From Alviniconcha marisindica (Eukaryota; Mollusca; Gastropoda; Provannidae), in contig JABMCL010000852.1 in NCBI GenBank assembly GCA_018857735.1, positions 107,501-171,500 on the forward strand: a DNA stretch of 64,000 nt. Direction: 5' to 3'. This document shows positions 30,257 through 44,146 of the stretch, piece after piece. The notes below the pieces were generated by a model. The model saw only the letters and a program-made list of their open reading frames with translations, was not told the origin of the DNA and did no database searches. How positions within the stretch are numbered: position 1 is the stretch's first letter; each line of letters opens with the position of its first letter. Position numbers and translations under genes: made by a program.

Positions 30257-32506
30257 CTGTTCTCAGCAAACAGGCCTGATGTGCCTCAGATGCAGGTGAG
30301 GTTTGCTTGATACAACAGTTCAACTTGTGAATAAGGATTGCAACTTCTGCTAGACACTTTTAATTATGTCTTCAGTTCTGTGAATGCAAGTATATCTATG
30401 AAATTAATTTGCACCTTGCTGTTTTGAGATGTTAAGAGTTGTATATTACTAATATCACCTTGCTGGGAACAGACATAAAATAAAACATAAAAACAGTTAC
30501 ATATTTATGCCTGACTTTTTTCTTTTTTTCTTCTTTTTTTATAGTGAAAACCCCTCACCACAATAAAACCAGTAATACACAATTTATTAACCTCATAAAA
30601 ATATAAATAGCATCATAGAGATAATTGTGTAGTATAAATAAGAGTATGTTATACATTCAGATCTGATTTTTGTTGATTAAAAAAATCAAAACAATGGCTT
30701 TTTTTCATGCAACAATATGCTTTACAATAAAGATGAATTCCAATCACCCAGAAGGTAGGTACAACACGAACACACTGTCATATGTATGGCCCACTGACAG
30801 ACAGGTGATGAAGTCACAGGGAAAAACTTGCCTGAAGGTCATTTAAATGATTTTAGTGTTTTTGATGTTTGACATTTGATTTTGAGAATGATGCAAATTC
30901 TGCTCCCCAGCCCATTCTGACCACACGCACATACAAAAAAACTTAGAATGTTAGAATGCAGATGGTTACAAAAGCTGACTCGGAAGCAGTTTGCCACTTT
31001 ACTACCAAGTTACTATCAAACGCAGAAAATTCACCTTGTTTCAGTGCACAATCTTCAAACTTTAAAGTCCTAAAAGTTCACTATCATCCCTTTTTTTCCC
31101 ATCTAGTATCTCGTCCTGATATAACTGCACTGGTTGACTGGGGGTAAAACACCAATTTGCTTACTTCATTTAGTATCAGCAATTCTGAATTCTCAAAGTA
31201 ACACTTTGTTCCCTTTTGTCAGACAATAATCCCACAAAAGCACATGCTGTTAGAATCGCAGGTACACACACACACTTAAAAAAATCCAAATGATATGGGG
31301 GGAGATCTGCACAAGTACATAAAAAGCAAGTTGAAGAACAATCAGTATATATATTCATAAATGAAAGCACTAATTTTCAAACAAGGCTTGGATGAAGTAA
31401 TAATAATACTTAGGACATGTAGTCCAGCATACAGCTTTGCAGCTATTAAAAGCTGAGAGAAAAAAATGAAGCTGCTGTGCTTTGCATGCCTGTGAAAGAT
31501 CCCACTAGCTTGAAATAAATATACCCACCACTGCCCTGGCAAACTTCGGTTGACACATCAACAAAATTTCATCAGGAACCATTGCATACAATGTAATGCC
31601 ACAATTATCTACAGTTTCCACAGAAAATCCCCATGGTATATAAAGAAGAAATAAAAACAGACACAAGTGCACCAAATATATATATATATATATTTATATA
31701 TATAGAAGTCCACAGTGAAAATTGTACTTTCCAATGTGCACTCAGCACAAAAAGGAAAAGCACTTCAGCACTTTAGTTTCTGCTTCAAGCTGAAAGTCAA
31801 TACACTGAATACTGAGTGATTGAATAGGCCATCACAAACTGGTAGGTCAAACGGAAATCACCAACATGAAACTTAATACATGTGTACTGGGATATTTTAC
31901 TGTTAGTTAAAACTCAAAAGGCACCCTTTATAAACCCAAAAGTTAGTAATGACACAAACTAGCAGCAGACCCCCACTTCACATGGTATCAACATCCGCTA
32001 GAAATTATTAGTAGCCATGGCACTTATGACTGCAAGCTGCTAATTTTACATCAGGTTTATTCTAAAACTATTTCCTGCTTGACACTATTTTCCCCAAGCC
32101 ACAACCAGCCCCATTTACAGGCTTCATTCAGTTGTTCCATTCAACATTCAAGTCACTTTATTATCTCATTAGAGAAATTAAATATTATCAGTATCAGTAT
32201 TATTTTACACACAAGAAGTACTTTCTTGTTTCATGCTGATTCGCTCTTTACCAATGAAATGCAGGCACAAAAGTTGACTTGTGACGCATTAATTTACTAC
32301 CTTTGCCAAACATCCCTGCATTTTTATGGCATTGCTGACACAGACTTCTGGGCATAAAATGGCAATGTTTTAGTATTCCTACAAGGAGTAACTCCATCGA
32401 TGGATGTGGGTGAAGCAGATGAAACTGACCCCCCCCCCCCCCCCACCCACCCAATCAAGTGTCACAATATAACACAGAAGCAAAATGGACATTCCATTTT
32501 AACAGG

Positions 32507-32711
32507 TTCTATGCCGTGACCTTTGAGTGAACGCATAGCAGAAGGTTGGTCAAGTTCATCCATGACCTTTGAGTCTGTGTGAACACATAGCAGATGGTTA
32601 GTCAAGTTCGTACATGACTTTTGAGATTGAGTGAACACATAGCAGATGGTTAGTCAAGATCATCCTTGACCTTTGAGTTTGAGTGAACACATAGCTGATG
32701 GTTAGTCAAGT
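32507..32711 (+). repeat. Tandem repeat, about 58-base unit, four copies
   Basis: Each copy contains gtgaacacatagcagatggt and tagtcaagtt, with a few substitutions between units. Non-coding. Confidence 0.85.
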
Positions 32712-35700
32712 TAGTATAAGTAAACATGGTGCTTAACGTCCACAGAAACCGTACGGCTTATTAGGGACGGGGAGAAGGGGGGGAAGGGAGTATGGAGGTG
32801 GGGGAGAGGGAGATTATATACCTATCAGTATACTGTCCCACCAGAATGACTTCTGCATTAAGATGGGCAGCGATGAGAGCCATTTTAATGTTTCAGTAGG
32901 AAGTGATGGACAAAGTCACAAGACAGTGTCCACAAACCACAACCTTTTTGAAGAGAAAGGAGAGCCGAAGCGGTTAGTATTGGTGTAGTTCCTTATTTAT
33001 ACTCCTATTGCTACTGGTCAATCTCATAAGCAGCCAGCTGAACCAGTCAGCCATGTCCAAAACTAGTGCTGAGCTTCAACTCTTCAAGTCAGTGTAATCT
33101 TCAACAAAACCAAGATGATCTAACATGACCAACGTTGCTTTTTACCCAGTCAATCAGTTCACTGCCCTTATGTGACAGTGTGTACAATCATGGGGTAAAT
33201 GATCACAATTTCTTTTATATATATACCACTACTACCATATTATTCAATGCTGGGCAAATCTTAGCCAGGTTTCAGCCAAGGTAAGCTGACATTTTAGTAA
33301 CTCAGGGTCAGTTCTGTTAACATATTTATTGGCACACAGAGTGTATAACTATTAGCACCTCAATCACAGATAATTGCACACATGTAGTACTTAACACACA
33401 CACACACTGTAATTATTTTAGGTTAACTTAGTGGCACGTGTTTGGATTACAAGCACCTCAATGGAACTGTACTCATGACTGCAACACTTCATACAGCTTT
33501 GTTGAGCAAGAACAAAAATGTGTCAGCACACTTCACATTTTGCAAGAACTGGGAAGATCTCTGTGCCACTCTCACTGAAGACAAAAACTGCACACTGCAA
33601 CCTTGCAATGACTGCATTATGGCCAACTGTTTGTTGTTGTTGTGTTTTATTTTATAAGGATGATTTACTGTTGGTTTCTAACAATTTCAGCCGTTTCATA
33701 ACATAGGTGCAGTGAAACAATTTCTACCAACACAACTTGCACCCCCTCCAAGAAAACCGACATGTCAAAATGGTCTGACATATTTTATCAAATTCATTTT
33801 GAGCACCTGTGGTACATGGCTTGATTACTTAAAAACACACTGTTCCTTGTAAAAGTGTGCTATAAAAAAGATTTTTTTTTTTTTTACAACCACAGCCACT
33901 TCACCTGCTACTGCACTAGTTACATGTTTGCCTTGCTTCATCATTTATGACAACTTGTTGATGGGGTTTTGTAGCCTTTCCATTTTGATGATTTTTTGAG
34001 TTTTTTAAAAACTGAAATGCTGATCATCAAGAGTCTTGAGAGAGACCAAGTTATGAAACTTGCTCTGTCTTTTCAGACTTCTTATATCAAACTTGCTTTG
34101 TCTTCTTGGACTTCCCAATCCCCTAGTTTATGAAGACTAAAAAGTCTCAGAAAGTGAAATGAAAAATCAATAAAAAAAAAATCCACAAATGCTCTGAAAG
34201 GGGTACATACAAAACAAATACAAAAATATTTCTAAACATTATTAGTATGTTTGGCCAATAGCCACAAAGCTGTTATGTACTAGTAATTTTGTTTAAACAT
34301 ACACCAATCTATTTTTAACTTGTTCATAAATATGAGTATGACTATAAATGTGATGACAACAGAAATATGAAATGGTCATACTTATACATTGCCATCAGTA
34401 TCAAGCTTCACTGCAGAAAATGTTAACCTTCAGCACACTTCACAGACAAAAACAATACCTAGAATCAGATGACTGGCATTCCTTGCAAAAGGATTTATTT
34501 TTATGAAACATAAGATATTCCTCAAGAACATTGTGAAATATATGTGTAGCAGCATGAACTGCAGCAAAAAATTGTCATGGGTAAAAAAAAAAAACATACA
34601 AATCTTTCAGCATATAATTATATACAGCAATGAAATATATAGTTTTCTGACAGTTTGTTGAAAGTTTTGTTGTTTGTTTGTTTGTTTGCTCTCCTTTTTA
34701 TCTCTGATGTATAACCTGTATAGTCCAAATCAAAGTGCATACGTACATTTCCTATGTGGTTCATCAGGTGACTATCACCTTACAGGTAACGATTCATAAT
34801 TTCACACAACGACAACAACAATAAATAATATAAAATACATGCCAATTACTCATTAATTTTGCAAAGCAGGCTGTTAGTAAAGTTTTCAAAAGTACCCCCC
34901 CCCCAAAAAAAAACCCCAACAACAACAACACACACAATAACAAAAAAACAGTTCCATTACAAGAATCAAAGGCAAACGAAAACAATACAACTGCTGGATC
35001 TCAAATAGTCTTGCCACACTCACAGACACGGTGTTGGTCAAACTTAGGAAACATGACAAATGACAAATGGAGACACACACAGTGCCTCAGTGGGAAGAAA
35101 GATTTAAACCCACAGGGGGATTAAATTATGATTCCTTGATCATGGTTAGTAATAGGTTAAAATGGCATCAGAAATCTTTTATCTATTAGCTATAGCAGTA
35201 GTACCCAAACCAAACAATTAAGCAATTTGACAGAGTGGGGAGTGGAACATAATTTTGACTATTTCATCAAATAAGACCAGATAACGACTTATGAAAAACA
35301 AAAATTTCTGAAGTAATATGTTAGTAATCAGATTTTTTTCTTAAACATCCTGTCACCTACACGGGGTGACCTCAGGATAACACATGTATAGCAGTACTTT
35401 AGTTCTTGAAATTGAATGTTAATTTGGGTCCAATCAGCTACACAGGGTCACCTCAGGACAATACATAGCAGTCTGTGAATTAAATACAACAATAATAATA
35501 CCAGATTTCATTACTCTTAACCATATAAAGTGTAAATTATCTTTCCGCAGAGAAAAAACTCAATACTATCACATAAAACATGACCATTTAGAAAATCCAG
35601 TGGATGGAACAATTTTCATGATTAAAACATGCTGGACTAGTGCAGTTACTGAGTTAGAGCCATGTATAATAATTGTCGTACTAACACACAAACCTGTTGT

Positions 35701-35863
35701 CTTGCTGCTCTCTTCCATGTCTGTTCCTTATACATTATATCATTCATGTTTTTTCCATTTATTAACAAACTGAATTGTTGTTATATATGTACCAGAGTAT
35801 GTGTAGCATCAATTATACAGACATACATAATAAATACTTTCCCTCTCTGAGTCTCTCTCCGCA

Positions 35864-35866
<3 letters not shown>

Positions 35867-35931
<65 letters not shown>
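35867..35931 (+). repeat. CA microsatellite
   Basis: Uninterrupted CA dinucleotide run of about 65 bases, in the spacer. Confidence 0.97.
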
Positions 35932-36819
35932 CTCTGCCTAAGTAAAAGGCCACAGGATAAATGTTCCCAGTATGCTTTTCAGTTATTTGACATGAAGCAA
36001 AAAAAATACTGTTTGGCTGTTCACCTGGCTGGGTGTGGAATATAATTTTTTTTTAACACAGTGCAAAACTTTGGTTGATGGTACAATGTAGTACTTATTG
36101 AGTTTTACCATCTGGCTGGGCATGAAATAGAAAAAAAAATGAACACATGGGTAAACTTTGCTTGATGGTACAATTCAGTAGCTACTGAGTTTTAGGTGTT
36201 GTTCATACCACTAATTTTAGTGACCTTGACCACTTTTTGAAACTAATGAAAGTTGCAGTGTCAAACAATTAAATCAAAGGTTTGCTACTGATGGCAAAAC
36301 ACAGTATAACAATTACATCTAACATAGCATGATAGCTTCAAAAATTTAAAACAAATTTAAAGAAGTCTAGCAAATCAGTTACAACATTTGAGCTAATACA
36401 AATTCATACTTCATCAAAACTGAGTTACAATCTATGAAATGTATGAATACATCCTAATTCTAAAACTCAAAGCTGGGGTGAAAATGAATTCATCTAATCA
36501 CTTAAATATAATTCACAGTTCACAACAAATGATTAGTGGAAAGGCAGAAACTAGTAAGCCAGAATGCCTGGCACTAGATGAAGAATGTAAAGCTTTGTTG
36601 ACCTAGTCAGGACTAAATGCAGGAAATAGATTCTTTTCATTATTTCTTCTTTTTTTTAATGCATACTGATAGCCCCAAGTTCTCAGCAGTGGTGACATTA
36701 ACTCATTACGTGTTTTTTTCCCCCTTCAATACCATGCTGTTGGGCAGTTGAATCTTAAGTTGTATAAGTTATTCATATCTCAGTAACTCTTTTCTAATGA
36801 ATTTTGAATTTTATCTGAT

Positions 36820-36857
<38 letters not shown>

Positions 36858-37706
36858 ACCAGATCATGAACTTAGTACATTAGTAATGCTATTCATGACT
36901 TTAGCCTGTAGGCAAGGGACATAACTGAAACATTATTCTGTCAAAACATTACGTTACATTTTCTCAGATACTGTGAAACTGGAAATTCTGTATCAACATA
37001 TATTTGAAACTGTGTATTTCAACAACAAACCTATGAGACTGTACACTCTATGTTCACTGACCTTGTTCCATGTTCATGGTCATGGGAGAGTTCGATAAAA
37101 CAAAATTTGTATTCTCCACTCTGAATGCAAGTTGACTGAACTCTTGTTTCATTGTCAATGTCATTGTGCTTGTTTCTCAGATTCAGATAAGGAGTAAGGA
37201 GCTTACTCACAGACCTGACTGGCAAAAAACAACCAGAAATGAGAAAATATTAGGTCTCAGGAGTGCTGGATAAATTCATTCAAAGAAATTAGTTGAAATG
37301 AATGTGAACAGTTAGTCAGAAACTGTTAACTGATTTTCATGATTAGAATGCATGCAATCAAAGAAGCATGAGACATCTATGCACAAATGAAAATGAAGTA
37401 TTTCATTGTCTGGGTCTAACCTTCAAACAAACCAAAAAGCCACACAAATCAAATATTTAGCCAAATTAGCAGGAAGTCAGCAGTCTGGCCCCTTGCCTTG
37501 CAAACCTTTCACTAAATTTGGAGCCATCAAAATAGTTATACGCTGTTTGACAGGCATGTTAAATTCACAGTATACGCCATTTGACAGGCATGCTAAATTC
37601 ACAGTATTTGCTATCAGAGTTATTGTTCAGTTGCAGTGGGTCATCTAGTTCAAATCCATTCAAAGGTTATGTTACAGTTTTGCTGGAGCAAGTCCAAGCT
37701 TCAACT

Positions 37707-39993
37707 TCAGCCAAAGATGAAGAATTCATATTCCCACATCTCTGTGGAGTAGTCGTCCTTCAGACACTGCTGTAAGCCTGTCTCTTGCAGCCTGCTGACC
37801 AAGAAGCTGAGGATTGTGTCTATGTCATCAGGCCCAAGGTTCGCCAAAATGTTCTCCTGTCGGCTCGTTGTCAGCAAGGGCAGCAGCTGCAGCGCTGGCA
37901 TCTGCTTCATCAGATGCGGATTGTGGACCATGAACCCTGGCATCCAGGTACTCTGCACCGCCGATCGCAGAAAGTGAACGCAGTCAGACAGTCGGTCAGG
38001 GCAGGCAGGCCAGGTTCCAGGAAGAGGGAGGACTCTCCAAGAGTAGGAAGCAGACAACCGAGTCGAGGACGTGTGGGTGGACCTCTCCCATGGTCAGGAG
38101 CATGTCCTTTCCACTGGGAGAGAACAAGGCTCGCAGAATCTGCTGACACATCACCTGGCAGCCCGACACACCCACAGAGGAGAGCCTGCGGTCAGCCAAG
38201 GACATGAATGAGCTCGTCAGCTCAGAGCAGTTCAGTTGCCAGAGTAGGTCGCGTGGAATGCCCTGGTCGTGATTTCGCATAATGCGGGACTGGATTCTAC
38301 CCCTGGCAGCACCTGAGTTCTCGCTGGCACAAGAGTTCCACGGAGGGACAGCATAGACAGCAGGAAGAGGATCACTTTCTTGTGATGACACTCGCACAGA
38401 TGGAGTCAGACGTATGGTGATCTTAGAAAGTCCCAAGCCTAGACCATTAAGCATCTTGGTCTCCACACAGATTAAGAGGTCATCATACTGTGACAGGTGC
38501 AGGCTGAATGGCAAGTGATCCAGTAACAACTTGCTCTTCAACTTCAGCCTGTCCAGAGCGTCAGAAACCAACCTCTGTGCAGTCTTCACAACTTCCTTCT
38601 GCGAAAGGAACATGCCGAACAAGTCCCCAACACGATCCTTCTGCAGAAGCTGCTGTGAAGATGTTCTGCCTGCAGATGAAGATGGTTCTTTGACTCCTAG
38701 AACCAGTTTGCCTGCTGGTATGTCATCACACACCCCACAATGATAGACAGTCATCTCAGAACAGGATGGAACCTGCACCACCAACATCACATCAAAACGA
38801 TCAGCACGTGAAATACAGGTTTCATTGGCTGCACTTCCAAAGCTGCACAGCTCTAGAATCCTCAAAGGGTGTCTTTCAGAACTGACAAACAACAATTCAT
38901 GTTCGAGAAGGGTAAGAATGTAATTCACAATGAGACAAGACGCACCCCACTGCTCAGCTCGCACTGGGCATGTCTGTTCATAGAACTGCAGGACTGCGCT
39001 GAGATGGTTGTCCTGGACCACGTTAATATCAAGCTCACCTACATCCAGCTGTTTCCAGTTCATTCTCCTCTCCATCTCCTCCACTTTCTGCCATGTACGC
39101 ACCACCAGCTTGTCATCCGGAGACATGTTAGACGCTCCCAGCGGAAGGGATACCAAAGTTCGCCAGCGCGGTCGCCTAAAGCTCCCTTTTCGCTGAAGCC
39201 GAGGGGTTACAAGTGACGCAGTTGCTGAAGACATGGGTTCATTTGTGGGAGAGAGCTGGTCAGCTGCAGCGAGACCCAGCACCCAGTCAAGCTGGGCCTG
39301 AAGATGGTCCACAGTTACGGTCAGAAACTGGGCGCTGTCAGGCCTGGCCACTAAGTTGAGCGGAGTTGAGTTGTGAAAGGCGCCACTGGAGCTTGCAAGT
39401 GAAATAACGACGGGGAGGTTTGGCTGGTGACCTTTCAGGATAGGACCCTTATGATCAGTCTCCTTGGTCACATCCGACTTCTGTTGTTCTTCGTGTACCG
39501 CTCCAACAGTTTTTGTGTCTACTTCTTTCTGATTTTCCTGAACCTGCTCCTCTTTGGCAAATGTTTCTTTTCTTTTTAACGCTGTATCTGCCAGGTCCTT
39601 CTTATGCCCCCATGTAACCTTATTCCATACTCTGCACAAGATCGTCGTCACAGACAGGCACATTAGAACACCAAAGAATGCCTTCACAATGGAAATGGCT
39701 GAAACTGAACCACCAAAAGACGAATGGATGAGGTCTTGACAGTCACCACGTTCTTCCCAAAAGGATTCAATTCCATGATCAGCTGCAGCTTTGTCAGCAC
39801 CCCCAAAAAGCCAGTCAATGGCTTCATTCAAGTAAGATGACAAATCTGCAGTATTTTCACCATTTGCGTCCTGACTTTCAGAGTCTTCGAGTGTCAGGTG
39901 TGAAATCTGGTGGCACCTGCGCAGGAGGAAGATGAGACTGATGTTGAGGTAGCTGTCCAGCACCTCAGAGGTTGAGGCCCACATGCTTTCCAT
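37707..39993 (-). CDS. ITPRIP-like / Mab-21-domain membrane protein, one frame break
   Basis: Single-exon gene starting at ATG 39993-39991 (MESMWASTSEVLDSYLN). A TTG two codons earlier is not needed as start. A predicted membrane segment lies at residues 99-122 (AISIVKAFFGVLMCLSVTTI), as in inositol trisphosphate receptor-interacting proteins, followed by a charged linker and a Mab-21-type nucleotidyltransferase-like domain from about residue 300. The GS motif is at residues 386-387 (CSFGSAANET) and RFDVML at 399-404. Active relatives have an E-x-D or D-x-D pair; here the first acidic residue is Arg, so catalysis is doubtful. The frame stops at 37996, but the next frame supplies the expected C-terminal helices (DRLSDCVHFLRSAVQ to YEFFIFG), ending at 37707. 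The break lies at the GGG of 37999-38001. Full length would be about 760 residues. ITPRIP modulates IP3-receptor calcium release in vertebrates; the role here is unknown. Confidence 0.75.
37996..38001 (-). other. Frame break in the ITPRIP-like gene
   Basis: TGA in the main frame at 37998-37996, immediately after CCC (plus GGG 37999-38001). Dropping one C restores ACLPDRLSDCV and about 95 further residues of plausible Mab-21 C-terminus. Either a sequencing/assembly error or a real one-base insertion. Confidence 0.7.
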
Positions 39994-40115
39994 CTTCAAT
40001 GATCTACTGTTTGCAGCATATCACCATGTTATGGGCTGCCTGAAAGCACACACAATTTTGTTAGAACTGCACATGCATACATTTTACATGTATAGTAATA
40101 GTATGTGTGCTGCAT

Positions 40116-40118
<3 letters not shown>

Positions 40119-40168
<50 letters not shown>

Positions 40169-40223
40169 AACATGTATAGTAATAGTATGTGTGCTGCATG
40201 CACACATGCACATACATACATAC

Positions 40224-40272
<49 letters not shown>

Positions 40273-40400
40273 AGTAATACTAGTAAATTATTAATAGTAT
40301 CTGTGCTGTACACACACACACACACACACAGACGCACACACGCATGCACACAAGCATGCACACACACAGTATGCACACACACACATACATGCTAACAAGT
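40119..40400 (+). repeat. Compound CA microsatellite with a duplicated flank
   Basis: Three CA runs (about 40119-40166, 40226-40268 and 40311-40331). The first two are each preceded by the same flank, acatgtatagtaatagtatg then tgtgctgcatgcaca, so the CA run and its flank were duplicated together. Confidence 0.9.
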
Positions 40401-41210
40401 TAGAAGAACAGATAATAAAGGTGGGGGCAAACTGATGGATGGGAAGACATGTTTTAACTTTTCTAAAAAAATCCAATCTGTTTTCCATCAAGCTATGTCA
40501 CTGTCTTTGTCCAAATTAAAAATACAAAGTATCCATTATTTATAACTTACAACTAGCAGTAGTGCCATATCAAATCCTCTTAACTTAGTTTAACTTTAAA
40601 GGTTAGAGTTTCTAAGACAAATTGATAAACATGTTCCTAAAAGCTTTGAAAACATTCTGCTACAGTGCAAAGAACGAACTTATTTGACAAAATTCCACTT
40701 TTTCATTAATTTTTTCATTTCACCTTTTCTCACATTTGTATACAATGCATGCAGCATGGGCACACAAATGTGAACATCATAATATATATATATATATATC
40801 TGTTTGAGCAAGTCTGTGACAAAAGGGAGTGAGATCATCTTTCTTCAAATGATTTACTGAATTTGAAGCTAAAAACTGCACAAATGCACGTTTTCTGTGC
40901 CCATGAATGAAGGCATACACTGATACAGTTCCCTTAAAAATGGATTGCCTGAAATTATGGCAAGAGCGTGTTTAAAAAAACTAAAACATATCAGTTGTTA
41001 CATAAATTTATACCACGTTAACTAAAAGGAAAAGACTAGAATTAAAATGTTGTTTTCAAAATTGTGGATGGGAGGGCGGTGTGAATTGTTAGAAACGAGG
41101 GGGTTGTTTCAAAATGTTTGATTGCTGGATTTTACGTAAATTTTATTTTCATAATAGTAAGTTTGAACCATCAGTGACAAACTTGTTTGGAACCAGATCT
41201 AACTAACACA

Positions 41211-41272
41211 TGCTGTGTTTTGTCCTAATAAATAGTGTTCGTTTGAACCTTTTATGTGTTTTGATCTTGTTT
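41211..41272 (+). mobile_element. TIR-family end remnant
   Basis: tgttttgtcctaataaatag then tgttcgtttgaaccttttat repeats the right end of the element at 4111-4452. No left end was found nearby. Confidence 0.6.
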
Positions 41273-42934
41273 CACAATGCTAATGCAGCAGCCATTCTCG
41301 TTTAGAACTACGATCACACTCAAGACTAGAGCTGAGTGAACACATTCCAGCTGCATCATTATACTCATTTGATGGAAACTGATGTTTTAAAATTGACTGT
41401 CATTTACTGATTTAGTCAGTAATTTACTGTTTAAATTTGAACTGACTGAGAGAAAAAAGAAAAGAAGAAGTAAAAAGGAGTGAATCAGTGCACTAAAAGA
41501 GAGAAAGATAAAATAAATTCGACAACAGCGTTAAATATACTATGAAACAAAGTCTAAATTAATTTGAATTAATCTTCTACTGTTCTTGTTCTACCCCATG
41601 CTGACTGTTTCTATTAGTATTACTAGTTTCAGTTTTAAACAGTTCTAAACACGAAGTTTCTCGGGACGAGACTGCTTCAAAGAATACATGTTTTGTTCGT
41701 TTGCAAGGTACCTGTGTACGAATGTGTAAAGGCAAATCTCAGCTGATAAAGGCTCGTTTTCAATTTTAATTAGCCAGCCTAGTCCACTGATCAGCAAACT
41801 GAACCTGTTTCATGTTGGTTTGATCTAGTCTCTTCTAGTTCTACTGTTCTAGGGAATGTACAGCAAGTATGCCGCCACACTCCAGAAATGGCATGACAGT
41901 CTTCATGACATTACAGTCCTTGTCATTCTTCTTGTAATATATTCTGGCTCTACCAAAAGTAAACACAACATACCACATTTGCTGCTTTCGTAAGCTGACC
42001 ATGACACTGATGTGACTCCAGACACTGGAACTGGAAGTGCCTGTCCAGTGCGCTTTGGCAAGGGACAAAATTTTGAAATTTTGACATGCTAGTTGCTGTC
42101 CTTGATTCAAGGGGCGTAATCGTTAAGTCAGTCTCGCGGGTTTGCACGGCCTTGCGCTCCGAAAGCGGGGCTTGCAGTTTATTTCAAAATTACCGCAACA
42201 GCAAGTGCGGTATCATTTAAGGTTTGTGTCAATGTTGCAGTGGGTAATTTGAACTTTATAGTTAGTGCTGGGGCCGTTGTAATGGCTGCATAAAATTAGA
42301 AAATGAAAACTTGGCCTTTTTAAATAATCCGTGGATCGGCAACACGTGCTCAGAAAATTTTGCAAAATGTTTTCACAGTTTTACGACAGCTGCCAAACAA
42401 CACTAAAGCTGAAATGTAACCATTTATGATAATAGTTTGTGTCTTGTACTTTGCAAACGAACAAAACATTTCGCGAAGCTGGAATAAACTCAGTTTTTCA
42501 TTCATTCGTCCCACTCCCAGTCGAGACACTGTGAAGAGACTCGCTAGTTTCAGTTCGTCTACTTTAACTAGTTTAAGTAGTTCGTAACTCGTCAGTACCA
42601 CTACCAGTCTCGTCCTTTTGTGCTCAGCAGCACTAACACCACTGCTCGTAAAACTAATAAAAGACCAGCTTCCTATATCGACCTTTCAAAAAATAAAGTT
42701 TTAAAATACTTACCAGCTACCTATATTGACCTTTCAAAAAGAAAGTTTTAAAATGGAAGTTTAAAAGCAGTTTCAGTTATGACTGTTGTGGAGACGTCTT
42801 TTTAATTGTTGATAAATAATATTAAAGGATTTAAACTGGAAAGTTTGGTCCATTTTTTGACACTAGTGACCTACAAATATGCAACTTTTTTTTGCAAACT
42901 TTGTACAACAAAGCAGGGATAGCTGAGATGGTGC

Positions 42935-43300
42935 AAAGTTTAGTAGAGTGTCCAACTGAAAAGCTAGATGCAACACAAATGCGGGTCCAACTCCCAAGTC
43001 CCCAGTGTGTGGCAAGATTGTTTTTCTCCCAGAGTCAGTTTCCAGTGCAGACTTTATTACAGTATCCATATATATGGCCCCTGTGTCAGTGTGTGCAATC
43101 ACATTACATGCATCAACATATGTGTATGCGTTAAAAATCCCAAACATTGGATTATTTGGACCCACGGAAATACTGCACACAATTAATAATATTAATAATA
43201 CTCGTATTAGTATAATTAATGGCTAGTGCTTCTCTTGCAGCTGCTGTGGCATACTCCTGTGATAAGGTGACCCAAATCTCCCACAATGAAGTACTAAACA
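42935..43300 (+). repeat. Dispersed element, copy A
   Basis: Shares an ordered series of blocks with copies at 61690-61930 (inverted) and 62695-62950: ggcaag...ttttt, a cagtgcagact block, an aaaaatcccaaacattgg-type block, gctagtg...cttgcagctgctgtgg, then aaggtgacccaaat. Class unknown. A local AT-rich insertion lies at about 43180-43215. Confidence 0.6.
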
Positions 43301-44146
43301 AAAAAATTCAGTTGATCTGTGACTGGTTAAGTCTGAAAGAGAGACTTAAAGTAAACTGAGAAGTGTTAGTGTTACAGTGTTACTGTTAGTGGGGTTTGGG
43401 AGATTTCCATATATAATTATACCCAATACATAATTTCCTGTTTTAACAATCCTTTAATAGTTTAAATGTTAGCATATATTTTCTGAGAAGATGACAGCTG
43501 AGTGACGTCTTTCAAACTGCTTGTGTTGATTACTTAATAATCAAAAAGTCTGTCAAACTGCAGTGTAGGTTTCTAGTGTGTGGCCTGTGACCTAGACTTA
43601 TTAAAAAGTTTTGACCTGAGTGACCATTTGCAATTGACAGGATGTTAAAACCCTGTTACTACCTAGGACCTACTATTACTATTAGTATTACAAGTATTAG
43701 ACTATTAGTATCCAAAAAAGATTTTCATTGGGGATTTTGAAAAAACAGAAGACAGTTGCGAGTACTTAGAATTAGATCACTAAATGGATCAGTATCCTGA
43801 CTATGAATATGATTATCACAGATAATTGATTTTTAATGCCCAGTCAACCCAGTAATACTTAACAGTACAATGAATAATGCTCAGTATTATTAAAACATGT
43901 GTTCCACTTCCACTAATTCCAGGCTCTAGCTTTGAATGCAGTCTTGCTAGAACATTTGCTGTTCCTGTCAGCTATTCATCAACAGGTTCTGTGGATGTAT
44001 TATTAAAACTGCATTTAGAACATTATTTCTGTTTACAAATATTTTTGTTTAAACTTTAGTTTACTCAATTACTGCCAATTGACGAATTATGCAATGCAAA
44101 CTTAAGAATTCTAGATCTTCATTGGTAATTTTAAACTTGCAGAACT

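Larger units (their letters stand above)
30257..37706. other. Spacer downstream of the ITPRIP-like gene (may include its 3' UTR)
   Basis: AT-rich with no supported coding region on either strand. Because the ITPRIP-like gene ends at 37707 on the minus strand, part of this may be its 3' untranslated region; no polyadenylation site can be chosen. Contents: TA tract 31676-31695, dispersed repeat 31112-31167, tandem repeat 32507-32711, poly-C 32431-32443, CA run 35867-35931, TA run 36827-36855, and a 35-base duplication near 37540-37610. Confidence 0.5.
39994..44146. other. Divergent spacer between the ITPRIP-like and LOTUS-RRM-Tudor genes
   Basis: 4.15 kb that should hold both promoters, since the genes point away from each other. 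CA-rich arrays fill 40119-40400. A TA run lies at 40782-40799, a TIR-family remnant at 41211-41272, a two-copy duplication at 42664-42755 (cctatatcgacctttcaaaa), a dispersed element at 42935-43300 and a dispersed-repeat fragment at 43826-43856. No TATA box or CpG-rich start region can be assigned with confidence; the locally more GC-rich stretch is 42110-42210. Confidence 0.5.

Noticed and set aside
40029..40395. Cys/Val or Thr/His repeat frames
   Set aside because: CA microsatellite read in different frames.
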